Below, piece after piece: positions 1 through 5,925 of a stretch of 5,925 nucleotides of DNA (within the stretch, counting starts at the first letter, position 1; each line of letters starts with the position of its first letter). The position numbers and the translations under genes were made by a program. The notes beneath the pieces are model-generated. The model saw only the letters and a list, made by a program, of their open reading frames with translations. It was not told where the DNA came from and made no database searches. The stretch is taken from positions 1 to 5,925 of the forward strand of contig WGBB01000217.1 of assembly GCA_015494505.1 (NCBI GenBank), written 5' to 3'. Source of the DNA: Nitratiruptor sp. GTDB lineage: Bacteria; Campylobacterota; Campylobacteria; Campylobacterales; Nitratiruptoraceae.

Positions 1-246
1 ATTAAACTCAGCGGCGGCCAGAAGCAGCGCATCGCCATCGCCAGGGCACTGTATGCAGACCCTGAGGTGCTCATCCTCGATGAAGCCACCAGCGCGCTCG
101 ATAATGAAACGGAAGCGAAGATTATGGAAGAGATATATCAAGTGGCACGAAATAAAACCCTCATCATCATCGCACATAGGCTCAGCACACTCGATGGATG
201 TGAGACCATTGTGCGAGTAGAGGAAGGAAAGGTCGAGTATGTTTGA
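1..246 (+). CDS. ABC-type lipid-linked oligosaccharide flippase, C-terminal end of the ATP-binding domain (partial, PglK/MsbA-like)
   Basis: Reading frame 1 is open from the first base to TGA at 244-246 and gives the last 81 residues of an ABC ATPase. Visible in order are the signature LSGGQ (residues 3-7), Walker B with its catalytic Glu (VLILDEA, 23-29), the D-loop SALD (31-34) and the switch His in IIAHRLST (56-63). Walker A, the Q-loop and any transmembrane domain lie upstream of the window. The wording of this stretch fits exporter-type half transporters, and I recall PglK of Campylobacter (lipid-linked heptasaccharide flippase) as a close match; MsbA and other export ATPases share the same motifs. 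The protein would hydrolyse ATP at the inner face of the cytoplasmic membrane to move a polyprenyl-linked glycan outwards. The following glycan genes support this. The stop overlaps the glf start by 8 bases. The ABC exporter family call is firm; the substrate and the PglK assignment are inference. Confidence 0.88.
   Translation: MKLSGGQKQRIAIARALYADPEVLILDEATSALDNETEAKIMEEIYQVARNKTLIIIAHRLSTLDGCETIVRVEEGKVEYV
221..232 (+). promoter_or_regulatory. Strong purine-rich ribosome binding site for glf
   Basis: The sequence AGGAAGGAAAGG lies inside the last codons of the flippase gene and ends six bases before the glf ATG at 239. It offers two AGGA/AAGG matches to the 16S anti-Shine-Dalgarno end. 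It supports the 239 start and suggests that glf is translated well in its own right as well as by coupling to the upstream stop. Confidence 0.65.
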
Positions 247-1378
247 CGTAGTTGTAGTAGGGGCGGGGCTGAGCGGTGCCGTGATGGCCAGGGAGTTTGC
301 AGAATCGGGCAAAAGGGTACTCGTCATCGAAAAGCGCGGCCACATCGGCGGCAATTGCTATGACGAAAAAAACGAATACGGTATTTTGGTGCACCGATAT
401 GGGCCGCACCTGTTTCATACCGATAACAAAGAGGTGGTGGAGTACCTTTCTCGCTTTTGCGATTGGGAGCTCTATCAGCATAGAGTCTTGGCATCTATCG
501 ACGGAATGTTGGTGCCGTTGCCCTTTAGCTTCGCATCCATGCGCAAACTTTTTCCCCAAGCGCTTGCACGCAAACTCGAAGAGAAGCTCCTTGCTCGCTT
601 TTCCTACGGCCAAAAGGTGCCTATCCTAAAACTCCGCGAGGCAGATGATACCGAGCTTCGCTTTTTGGCAGATTTCATATACGAAAAGGTTTTTTTGCAC
701 TATACCCTCAAGCAGTGGGGCATCACGCCCGAAGAGATCGATCCTGAAGTGACGGCACGTGTGCCCGTGCTGGTGGGTACGGATGAGCGCTACTTTACCG
801 ACCGTTACCAGATGGTGCCCAAAGAGGGATACACCAAAATGATCACCAAAATGCTGCATCATCTAAACATTGCTTTGATGCTACAAACCGATGCAAAAGA
901 GATTTTGCGGCTAGTAGATGGCAAATTTCAACTCTTTGGCAAAGATTTTACGGGAGTGGTGGTCTACACGGGTGCCATCGATGCGCTCTTTGATTATCGC
1001 TTCGGCAAACTTGCGTATCGATCCCTCGATTTGGTTTTCGAGACTTTACAAACAGAGCGCTACCAAGAGGCAGCGACCGTCAACTACCCCAACGACTACG
1101 ACTTCACGCGGATAACGGAGTTTAAACATATCCATAAAGTCGATTCGCCATTTACTACGATACTCAAAGAGTTTCCAAAACCGTGCGGCGAAAAAGATGA
1201 GCCTTTCTATCCCTTTTTTGATGAAACCAATAGAAAAATCTACGAAAAATATGCCGCGCTGGCCGAAACTTTCAAGAATCTCATTTTGGTAGGAAGACTT
1301 GCCGAATATCGCTACTACGATATGGACGATGCAGTGGCGAGGGCTTTGGAAGTTTTTAAAAAAGTATTTCAGCGATGA
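239..1378 (+). CDS. glf: UDP-galactopyranose mutase
   Basis: This FAD-dependent cytoplasmic enzyme interconverts UDP-galactopyranose and UDP-galactofuranose, the donor for all galactofuranose-containing glycans. The 379 residues match the bacterial family length (about 370-390). The N-terminus has the dinucleotide-binding motif GAGLSG (8-13), a Glu ending the second strand (VIEK, 29-32) and the GGNCYD flavin contact (37-42). Further family marks are GPHLFHT (55-61), PLPFSF (93-98), KQWG (158-161), ARVPV with Arg174, YFTDRYQ..P..GYT (185-199), NYPND...TRI.EFKH (282-297) and the C-terminal GRLAEYRYYDMDDA (352-365). Arg174 and Arg291 are in the positions expected for the two arginines that bind the UDP diphosphate; that mapping is from memory. 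The ATG at 239 puts the FAD motif at the usual distance from the N-terminus. The gene overlaps the flippase by 8 bases and the next gene by 4 (ATGA). It looks intact. Confidence 0.97.
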   Translation: MFDVVVVGAGLSGAVMAREFAESGKRVLVIEKRGHIGGNCYDEKNEYGILVHRYGPHLFHTDNKEVVEYLSRFCDWELYQHRVLASIDGMLVPLPFSFASMRKLFPQALARKLEEKLLARFSYGQKVPILKLREADDTELRFLADFIYEKVFLHYTLKQWGITPEEIDPEVTARVPVLVGTDERYFTDRYQMVPKEGYTKMITKMLHHLNIALMLQTDAKEILRLVDGKFQLFGKDFTGVVVYTGAIDALFDYRFGKLAYRSLDLVFETLQTERYQEAATVNYPNDYDFTRITEFKHIHKVDSPFTTILKEFPKPCGEKDEPFYPFFDETNRKIYEKYAALAETFKNLILVGRLAEYRYYDMDDAVARALEVFKKVFQR

Positions 1379-2544
1379 TTGAAGAGCCAAAGATTGCTAA
1401 CAAGCGTGAAGTTGCTAAAAGTATCGCTATAGCACTCATAATTCCGACATTCAATCAATATGAAATTACCAAAAAGACGATTGAGCTACTTAAAAACCAG
1501 ACCATTACGTTTGATATCGTCGTAATCGACAATGCATCGCAGGACGATACATTTACACGACTGCAGCGAGATTTTTCGGATATAACTCTCCTTCAAGCTC
1601 AAAAAAACTACGGCGGTGCGGGAGGTTTGTATATAGGGCAAAAGTATGCATGCGAAAAGGGGTATGAGTATATTATCCTCAGTGACAATGATGCGATTCC
1701 TATTGACCAGGATTTAGTTGAAGAGCTGGTAAGACATTGTAATGCACATTCTATCGCTACTCCGAGAAATATCGCAGAAAACGAAAATCAAGATCTGATA
1801 TTTCACTATGGGTGTTTTACCCGTAACGTCATTGAAATCGTAGGATTTATAGACTGGAAGCTGTTTTTATATGGAGATGATGTCGAATATGCAAATCGAT
1901 TGAAAAGTTTTGGAATAGCAATAACAAGAGTAGATAAAAAGTATTACCATCCTATGAAGTATCATTTCGGTCCAAATAGAGCATACTTTGAGATTCGTAA
2001 TGAACTTGAAAACGCTAAACGGTATCTATCGAGACGAAGACATTTGCATGAATTTTTGCTAACGCGCATTATTTTTTACAAACTTTTTGAGCCTACAAAA
2101 TATAAAGTTCTCAAAGAAGCCGTGAAGAATTGGTTCATTCATAGATGGGACAACTCCTTTATCCAAAAGCGTTTCGATTTGGATGTACGCTATGAAAGAA
2201 AAAGTTTTGAAGAATTTGCCGCGATGCTCCAAGATAAAAAACTTGTCGTTACGCACAATAAAAGGATCGAAAAATTTTTGCATTCATTTCCACAAATTGA
2301 GTACAGCCTGTATAGCAGACAAGAACTATTCAATCCCAAAAGAGCTACGCTTTTACAAAATAGCTATATCAAAGCGACGCTTTTTTACGATGAGGTCTAC
2401 TATTTTGTCGATATCGACGAAGAGGAGTCTGTCGTTTACTTCAAATTGCCGAAAATCGGTTTTTTTCATAAAATTGTGAAAGCTGCGACGGCATATATTG
2501 AGTATCTTTTTATTATCGCAAGGTTTTACTATGTTGCCAGATAG
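1375..2544 (+). CDS. GT2-family glycosyltransferase A, probable galactofuranosyltransferase with a C-terminal extension
   Basis: A 389-residue GT-A fold transferase of the COG1216/GlfT-like kind. The nucleotide-sugar fold starts at ALIIPTFNQ (20-28) and continues through VVIDNASQDD (49-58). NYGGAGGLYIG (78-88) resembles the N-x-GG-x-GG loop of rhamnosyl and galactofuranosyl GT2 enzymes. The metal-binding D-x-D is intact as SDNDA (103-107). The catalytic-base region is FLYGDDVEYANRL (164-176), and YYHP supplies His192, where mycobacterial GlfT2 has a metal-binding His. RN (208-209) closes the core. Residues from about 277 to the end form an extra module also found in the next gene, finishing in a hydrophobic, basic tail (about 361-389). 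The GlfT2 N-terminal beta-sandwich is absent. The substrate is inferred mainly from glf directly upstream. The start overlaps the glf stop as ATGA and has no clear Shine-Dalgarno, so translation is probably coupled. Sampled G+C (32-42%) is lower than in glf. Confidence 0.88.
   Translation: MIEEPKIANKREVAKSIAIALIIPTFNQYEITKKTIELLKNQTITFDIVVIDNASQDDTFTRLQRDFSDITLLQAQKNYGGAGGLYIGQKYACEKGYEYIILSDNDAIPIDQDLVEELVRHCNAHSIATPRNIAENENQDLIFHYGCFTRNVIEIVGFIDWKLFLYGDDVEYANRLKSFGIAITRVDKKYYHPMKYHFGPNRAYFEIRNELENAKRYLSRRRHLHEFLLTRIIFYKLFEPTKYKVLKEAVKNWFIHRWDNSFIQKRFDLDVRYERKSFEEFAAMLQDKKLVVTHNKRIEKFLHSFPQIEYSLYSRQELFNPKRATLLQNSYIKATLFYDEVYYFVDIDEEESVVYFKLPKIGFFHKIVKAATAYIEYLFIIARFYYVAR
2203..2541 (+). other. 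C-terminal module of GT2 transferase A, shared with transferase B (unrecognised domain)
   Basis: Residues about 277-389 of transferase A lie beyond the GT-A core. By eye they line up with residues about 305-418 of transferase B. Matching blocks are SFEEF versus TFDAF, a downstream N-K/H-x-E-K segment (NKRIEKF versus NKHFEKY), and IKATLFYDEVYYFVDID versus IKAFLYRHIVFVEEID. The last block is followed by a V-V/T-x-F strand and then a hydrophobic tail with basic residues at the end. I do not recognise this as a named domain. It could be a membrane-association or acceptor-binding module. Confidence 0.5.
2518..2523 (+). promoter_or_regulatory. Ribosome binding site deciding the start of GT2 transferase B
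   Basis: GCAAGG ends seven bases before the ATG at 2531. The frame is open further upstream to a TTG at 2498, but the bases before that codon contain no Shine-Dalgarno-like purine run. The ATG at 2531 is therefore preferred. It gives a 14-base overlap with the preceding gene, in keeping with the other junctions here. Confidence 0.55.
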
Positions 2545-3787
2545 CTATTTTATCGACAATCTCCAAGAGTACATCCAAGAAAGCAATATACTCCCAAAAG
2601 CGAGCGATACCTGCATCATTATCCTCAACTTCAACAACAAAAAATACATACTCACTCTTGCGGAGTTGTTAGAAAACGTAGATTGCGACGTGGTTATCGT
2701 GGATAACCATTCAAACGACGGTAGCTATGAGGCTCTTAAAGAAAAGTATGCCGATAGATTCAATCTCATTAAAACAAAAGAGAACATGGGAGGTGCCGGC
2801 GGGTTTGGTTTGGGGATACAGTGGGTTATCGAGAGAGACTATCGCTACTGTTTCGTTAGCGAAGAGGATGCTTTGCCGCTCGAGGGAAGTGAGGATATAT
2901 TCCAAGAGATGCTTAAACAAAGAGCGGACAACGCCTTTGTCGTAGCAAAATACTATGAGCTCGATACTACGTCGTTTAATCTTCATTACCATATATACCC
3001 CGTTGCTATTTTAAAGCAGGTAGGTACCCTTAACAAAGATCTCTTCTTTCGCGCAGACGACCAAGAGTGGGGTATGCGCATCAGAAAGTATGTCCAAAAA
3101 AGCGGTGTTGCCGTGCAGACCAAAGTGGTGGATAAGTACTACACTCACCCTCTCATCAAGCGGGGTTTCGGCCTTTTTGCCAACTATTTCGGAATGCGCA
3201 ACGCCTTTTTCGTCTATCTCAAATACCCCAATCGCAATTTCGCAATAGACTATATGCAAAACTTCATAAAATATTGCTCCTATGCGGTTTTTACTCTCAT
3301 GCATGATGCCAATAGCTACCCATTGAAGCAATTTTTCTATGCCTTCAAAGATTTTCTTTTCGATGACCTGTCCAAAAATAAAGAGCGTATCAAACAGTTT
3401 CAAGGCTACGCTCTCGAGCCTTCTACGTATACTTTGCAGACACTAACTTTCGATGCCTTTTACGAACGTTTTCGAAATTACAAACCTATAAGTGCCACCT
3501 TTTATAACAAGCATTTTGAAAAGTATAGTTTTAATTCTCGTGCCTCGCATGGAGTCATAGCGTCGAAGTTTAGCGGTGTTGCTAGGATAAAAGCGTTTTT
3601 GTACAGGCATATCGTTTTTGTAGAAGAGATAGATTTTATTCAAAAAACCGTCACGTTTTTCGAATATGAAAATAGTTCGCCGCTTACAACGAAAGCGATG
3701 GTTTTGGCTTCCGTATCTTTGTCTACTTTTTTCGCGACGCTCTTTTTGCCTGTCGTAGCGATGAAAAGACTGGAGATAATACGGTGA
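2531..3787 (+). CDS. GT2-family glycosyltransferase B, GlfT-like, with E-E-D in place of D-x-D
   Basis: This 418-residue protein is a paralogue of transferase A and has the same order of parts. The GT-A core starts at CIIILNFNN (28-36), followed by VVIVDNHSNDGS (54-65) and ENMGGAGGFGLG (84-95). The metal site reads SEEDA (110-114), so the first Asp of D-x-D is replaced by Glu. The catalytic-base region is FFRADDQEWGMRI (172-184), YYTHP gives His206, and MRN (222-224) closes the core. From about residue 305 to the end it carries the module shared with transferase A, and residues about 389-410 are hydrophobic enough for a membrane segment followed by a basic tail. A C-terminal tail on the cytoplasmic face would suit an enzyme acting on a lipid-linked glycan. 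Galactofuranose as donor sugar is inferred from glf and the paralogue. A sequential or bifunctional partnership with transferase A is plausible. The start is the ATG after GCAAGG; the stop overlaps the next GTG start by 4 bases. Confidence 0.85.
   Translation: MLPDSYFIDNLQEYIQESNILPKASDTCIIILNFNNKKYILTLAELLENVDCDVVIVDNHSNDGSYEALKEKYADRFNLIKTKENMGGAGGFGLGIQWVIERDYRYCFVSEEDALPLEGSEDIFQEMLKQRADNAFVVAKYYELDTTSFNLHYHIYPVAILKQVGTLNKDLFFRADDQEWGMRIRKYVQKSGVAVQTKVVDKYYTHPLIKRGFGLFANYFGMRNAFFVYLKYPNRNFAIDYMQNFIKYCSYAVFTLMHDANSYPLKQFFYAFKDFLFDDLSKNKERIKQFQGYALEPSTYTLQTLTFDAFYERFRNYKPISATFYNKHFEKYSFNSRASHGVIASKFSGVARIKAFLYRHIVFVEEIDFIQKTVTFFEYENSSPLTTKAMVLASVSLSTFFATLFLPVVAMKRLEIIR
3443..3784 (+). other. 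C-terminal module of GT2 transferase B, shared with transferase A, ending in a hydrophobic tail
   Basis: Residues about 305-418 correspond to the extension of the preceding transferase, with aligned anchors TFDAF, NKHFEKY and IKAFLYRHIVFVEEID. The last 30 residues hold an uncharged stretch (about 390-410, rich in Leu, Val, Ser, Phe and Ala) and then KRLEIIR. The shared architecture but low sequence identity suggests an old duplication rather than a recent one. Confidence 0.5.
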
Positions 3788-4857
3788 AAATCCTCTTTGT
3801 CATAGCTACCCTCGATAGCGGCGGTGCGGAGCGTGTGGTGACGCATCTGGCCAACTTCATGAGCCAAAGTCACGAGGTGGCTGTAGCTACATTTTGGAAC
3901 GAAGAGCCTTTTTATCCCCTGGCAAAAGATGTAGACTACATCAGGCTCGATATCATGCGCCAAACGAGAGGCTTTTTCCAAAAGGCGCGCTACTTTGCCA
4001 AGCGGGTGCGAAGCGTGCGCAGACTTATCGAAGAGCAAAACCCCGATATCGTGATAAGCTTTTTGACAGAAACCAATATCATTACCACCGTAGCTGCCAA
4101 GCTTGCCAAAAAGCCGGTCATAATCTCCGAGCGTATCGCTCACGGATTTTTGCAGCTGCGCTATTTGCGAATTGCCAGAAGGCTCGTATACCCCTTGGCC
4201 GATGCGCTGGTGACACAGACCCAAGGAGACAGGCAAAACTACCCCTATCTTCGCAATGTTTTCGTCATCCCCAATCCTCTCGCGCTTCCTCACTGTCCCC
4301 AAACCAAGAGAGAAAAGATCGTTTTGGGAGTGGGGAGGCTCGAAGAGCAAAAAGGATTTGCCGACCTGATTCAAGCTTTTGTGCGGGCCAAACTTGCAGA
4401 TTGGCGGCTGCATATCGCAGGAGAGGGAAGCCAAAAAGATGAGCTTGAAAAACTGATAGAGAGCCTGGGAGCTACAAACGTAGAGCTCATCGGCCGTCAA
4501 AAAGATATTTTCACATGGTATGCCAGAGCTTCCATTTTTGCTATGACGTCACGCTACGAAGGTTTTCCCAATGCACTACTCGAAGCGATGGCGTGTGGAT
4601 GTGCATGCGTGAGCTACGACTGTCCCTACGGACCGGCGGAGCTTTTAGGAGATGATAGAGGGATTTTGGTGCCTTTGAGAGATGTAAAAGCTTTGGGCGA
4701 AGCGCTTGGAGGTTTGGCAAAGGATGCGAAACTGCGCGAAACTCTTGGCACAAAAGCGCAAAAGTATGCCATAGAGGAGTTTGCTATAGAAAAAATCGCC
4801 AAGAAGTGGGAAGAAGCGATTCAAAATGTCTTAGAGAGTAGCACATGTGTGGTATAG
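3784..4857 (+). CDS. GT4-family glycosyltransferase (PglH/PglJ-like)
   Basis: A 357-residue GT-B retaining glycosyltransferase, about the length of Campylobacter PglH and PglJ, which add GalNAc to undecaprenyl-linked glycan at the cytoplasmic face. The N-terminal acceptor domain opens with FVIATLDSGGAERVVTHLAN (5-24), the typical glycine loop and AER motif of this subgroup. DIVISFL (88-94) and VIISER (112-117) follow. The donor domain has VIPNP (161-165), VGRLEEQKGF (183-192), HIAGEG (210-215) and the E-x7-E motif with Glu259 and Glu267 (EGFPNALLE), then CVSYDCPYGPAELL (275-288). The start is GTG at 3784, overlapping the previous stop as GTGA, with GGAG at 3772-3775 eight bases upstream. No membrane segment is evident. 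I recognise the family clearly. The exact sugar (GalNAc, GlcNAc, galactose or other) cannot be read from the sequence, and related enzymes occur in capsule and O-antigen loci. Confidence 0.9.
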   Translation: MKILFVIATLDSGGAERVVTHLANFMSQSHEVAVATFWNEEPFYPLAKDVDYIRLDIMRQTRGFFQKARYFAKRVRSVRRLIEEQNPDIVISFLTETNIITTVAAKLAKKPVIISERIAHGFLQLRYLRIARRLVYPLADALVTQTQGDRQNYPYLRNVFVIPNPLALPHCPQTKREKIVLGVGRLEEQKGFADLIQAFVRAKLADWRLHIAGEGSQKDELEKLIESLGATNVELIGRQKDIFTWYARASIFAMTSRYEGFPNALLEAMACGCACVSYDCPYGPAELLGDDRGILVPLRDVKALGEALGGLAKDAKLRETLGTKAQKYAIEEFAIEKIAKKWEEAIQNVLESSTCVV

Positions 4858-5925
4858 CGGGTTTTACGAAAAACGATCCTCAGACTTTGCAAAAGATGCT
4901 CTCATCCATCGCGCATCGGGGACCCGACGATAGCGGCAGCTTTTTTGATACGCAGCTGAGCCTGGGGCACGTACGGCTCTCGATCCTCGATCTCTCCGCT
5001 GCCGGGCATCAGCCGATGGAGTTTGAAAATCTGGTGCTTGTCTACAACGGCGAAGTCTACAACTTCCAAGAGATTCGCAAGGAGCTTGAAACGGAGGGCT
5101 ACGGCTTTCATTCTGAAAGTGACAGCGAAGTGGTGCTTAAGGCGTGGCACCGCTGGGGTGAAGAGGCGTTGCAAAAGTTTCACGGGATGTTCGCCTTTGC
5201 GGTGTACGATACAAAAGCCAAGCGCCTCACGCTCTGCCGCGACCGGGTGGGTGTCAAACCGCTCTACTATATCGACAGACCCGATATCTTCGCCTTTGCC
5301 AGTGAGTTGCGCGCACTTATGACGCTCAGCCGTCGTACCGTCGATAGGCAAGCCTTGGCGCACTTCTTTACTTTGGGCTACATCACCGAAAATCTCTCCA
5401 TCTTCGAGGATGTCAAAAAGCTCCCTCCCGCGCATATCCTGCGCTACGACATTGCTACCAAAAAGAGTGAAATAGTGCGCTACTGGAGCGTGGATGCACA
5501 TTTTATGCCTTCGGCCAAGAGCGAAGCGGAGCTGATAGAGGAGCTAGAAGAGAGGCTCATTGCGGGCGTGAAGCTGCGTATGGTTTCTGACGCGCCTGTG
5601 GGAGTGTTTCTCAGCGGCGGGACCGATAGCTCGCTGGTGAGCGCCATCTTGCAAAAGCACTACGGCGATATACACACCTTCACTATAGGCTTCGCCGAGG
5701 CCAAGTATGACGAGTCTGGCTACGCGAAAGCGGTGGCCGAGCATCTTGGCACGCGCCATACACATCATATCCTCAGTGCTGCACAGGCCAAAGAGATTTT
5801 GCAAAACTTTGTAGATATCTATGACGAGCCTTTTGGCGATAGCAGCGGGATTCCGCCCTTTTTGGTCAGCCGTGTAGCCAGAGAGAGCGGCGTGAAGGTG
5901 GTGCTGAGCGCCGATGGCGGCGATG
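4845..5925 (+). CDS. asnB: Asparagine synthase (glutamine-hydrolysing)-type amidotransferase, 3'-truncated by the window
   Basis: The first 360 residues of a class II glutamine amidotransferase of a family usually about 600 residues long. The N-terminal glutaminase domain starts MCGIAGF, with Cys2 as the nucleophile after Met removal, then HRGPDD (24-29), Arg44 in the VRLS segment, YNGEVYN (67-73), SDSE (92-95), GMFAFAVYD (114-122) and RDRVGVKPLYY (132-142). Arg44, Asn68, Glu70 and Asp93 are where glutamine-binding residues are expected. The ATP-pyrophosphatase synthetase domain begins near 225, with the P-loop SGGTDSS (257-263), DEPFGDSS (327-334) and VVLSADGGD (352-360) at the window edge. 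It would use glutamine ammonia and ATP to amidate a carboxylate: aspartate, or in glycan loci a uronic acid or similar sugar acid. ATG at 4845 follows AGAGAG at 4833-4838 and overlaps the GT4 stop by 13 bases. Its operon position favours a glycan-modifying role over housekeeping asparagine synthesis, but that is inference. Confidence 0.93.
   Translation, partial: MCGIAGFTKNDPQTLQKMLSSIAHRGPDDSGSFFDTQLSLGHVRLSILDLSAAGHQPMEFENLVLVYNGEVYNFQEIRKELETEGYGFHSESDSEVVLKAWHRWGEEALQKFHGMFAFAVYDTKAKRLTLCRDRVGVKPLYYIDRPDIFAFASELRALMTLSRRTVDRQALAHFFTLGYITENLSIFEDVKKLPPAHILRYDIATKKSEIVRYWSVDAHFMPSAKSEAELIEELEERLIAGVKLRMVSDAPVGVFLSGGTDSSLVSAILQKHYGDIHTFTIGFAEAKYDESGYAKAVAEHLGTRHTHHILSAAQAKEILQNFVDIYDEPFGDSSGIPPFLVSRVARESGVKVVLSADGGD

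Noticed and set aside
2407..2418. Perfect 12-base palindrome GTCGATATCGAC
   Set aside because: It encodes Val-Asp-Ile-Asp within the transferase A C-terminal module. A single palindrome of this size is expected by chance and no second copy was noticed.
2449..2466. Terminator-like hairpin (CCGA-AAA-TCGG) followed by seven T within transferase A
   Set aside because: The stem is only four pairs with a three-base loop, and it sits inside a coding region whose frame continues through it. It is probably chance from codons for Pro-Lys-Ile-Gly-Phe.
2498..2530. Longer N-terminus for GT2 transferase B from TTG at 2498
   Set aside because: No Shine-Dalgarno-like sequence precedes it, whereas ATG at 2531 has AAGG at good spacing. 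The extra 11 residues are not needed for the GT-A fold.
1375..3787. Possibility that the two GT2 genes are one gene split by a frameshift
   Set aside because: Each has a complete GT-A core with its own start, metal site and catalytic region, so they are paralogues and not halves of one protein.
3640..4500. Long open frame on the minus strand (286 codons) opposite the GT4 gene and the end of GT2 transferase B
   Set aside because: It lies antisense to recognised genes, crosses their junction, and its translation shows no family motif. It is a shadow of the coding sequence on the other strand.
4902..5501. Minus-strand open frame of 199 codons opposite asnB
   Set aside because: The + strand encodes an unbroken glutaminase domain with all expected motifs. 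The antisense product is Cys/His/Arg-rich without a recognisable fold.
1..5925. RNA genes, CRISPR repeats, insertion sequences or attachment sites
   Set aside because: Coding sequence fills the window without gaps, and no tRNA-like fold, repeat array, transposase motif or terminal inverted repeat was seen.

Overview
The window is a fragment of a polysaccharide or glycoprotein biosynthesis operon. Six genes, all on the + strand, run end to end: the 3' end of an ABC flippase, UDP-galactopyranose mutase (glf), two tandem family-2 glycosyltransferases, a family-4 glycosyltransferase, and the first 360 codons of a class II asparagine synthase-type amidotransferase. All five gene junctions overlap (8, 4, 14, 4 and 13 bases), so no intergenic DNA is present. 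I see no promoter, terminator, RNA gene, mobile element or CRISPR.

Organism: probably a Campylobacterota (epsilonproteobacterial) relative, of the free-living or vent/sediment type rather than Campylobacter jejuni. The flippase end resembles PglK, the family-4 transferase resembles PglH/PglJ of the Campylobacter N-glycosylation (pgl) locus, and gene packing is very tight. G+C by hand count of sampled lines is roughly 43-62% in glf, about 50% in one asnB line, and 32-42% in the first family-2 transferase. This assignment comes from remembered family resemblance, not a search.

Layout: 1-246 flippase ATP-binding end; 239-1378 glf; 1375-2544 GT2 transferase A; 2531-3787 GT2 transferase B; 3784-4857 GT4 transferase; 4845 to the window end, AsnB-like amidotransferase.

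How they fit together: Glf converts UDP-galactopyranose to UDP-galactofuranose. The two GT2 proteins carry features of galactofuranosyltransferases (a GGAGG motif, a DD-x-E-aromatic motif, and a following His). They are the natural users of that donor and lie directly downstream. The GT4 enzyme would add an N-acetylhexosamine or hexose to a lipid-linked glycan on the cytoplasmic face. The flippase would export the finished lipid-linked oligosaccharide. The amidotransferase would convert a sugar carboxylate, or another acid, to an amide. The most interesting reading is a pgl-like locus that makes a galactofuranose-containing, possibly amidated, glycan. The two GT2 proteins also share a C-terminal module that I do not recognise.
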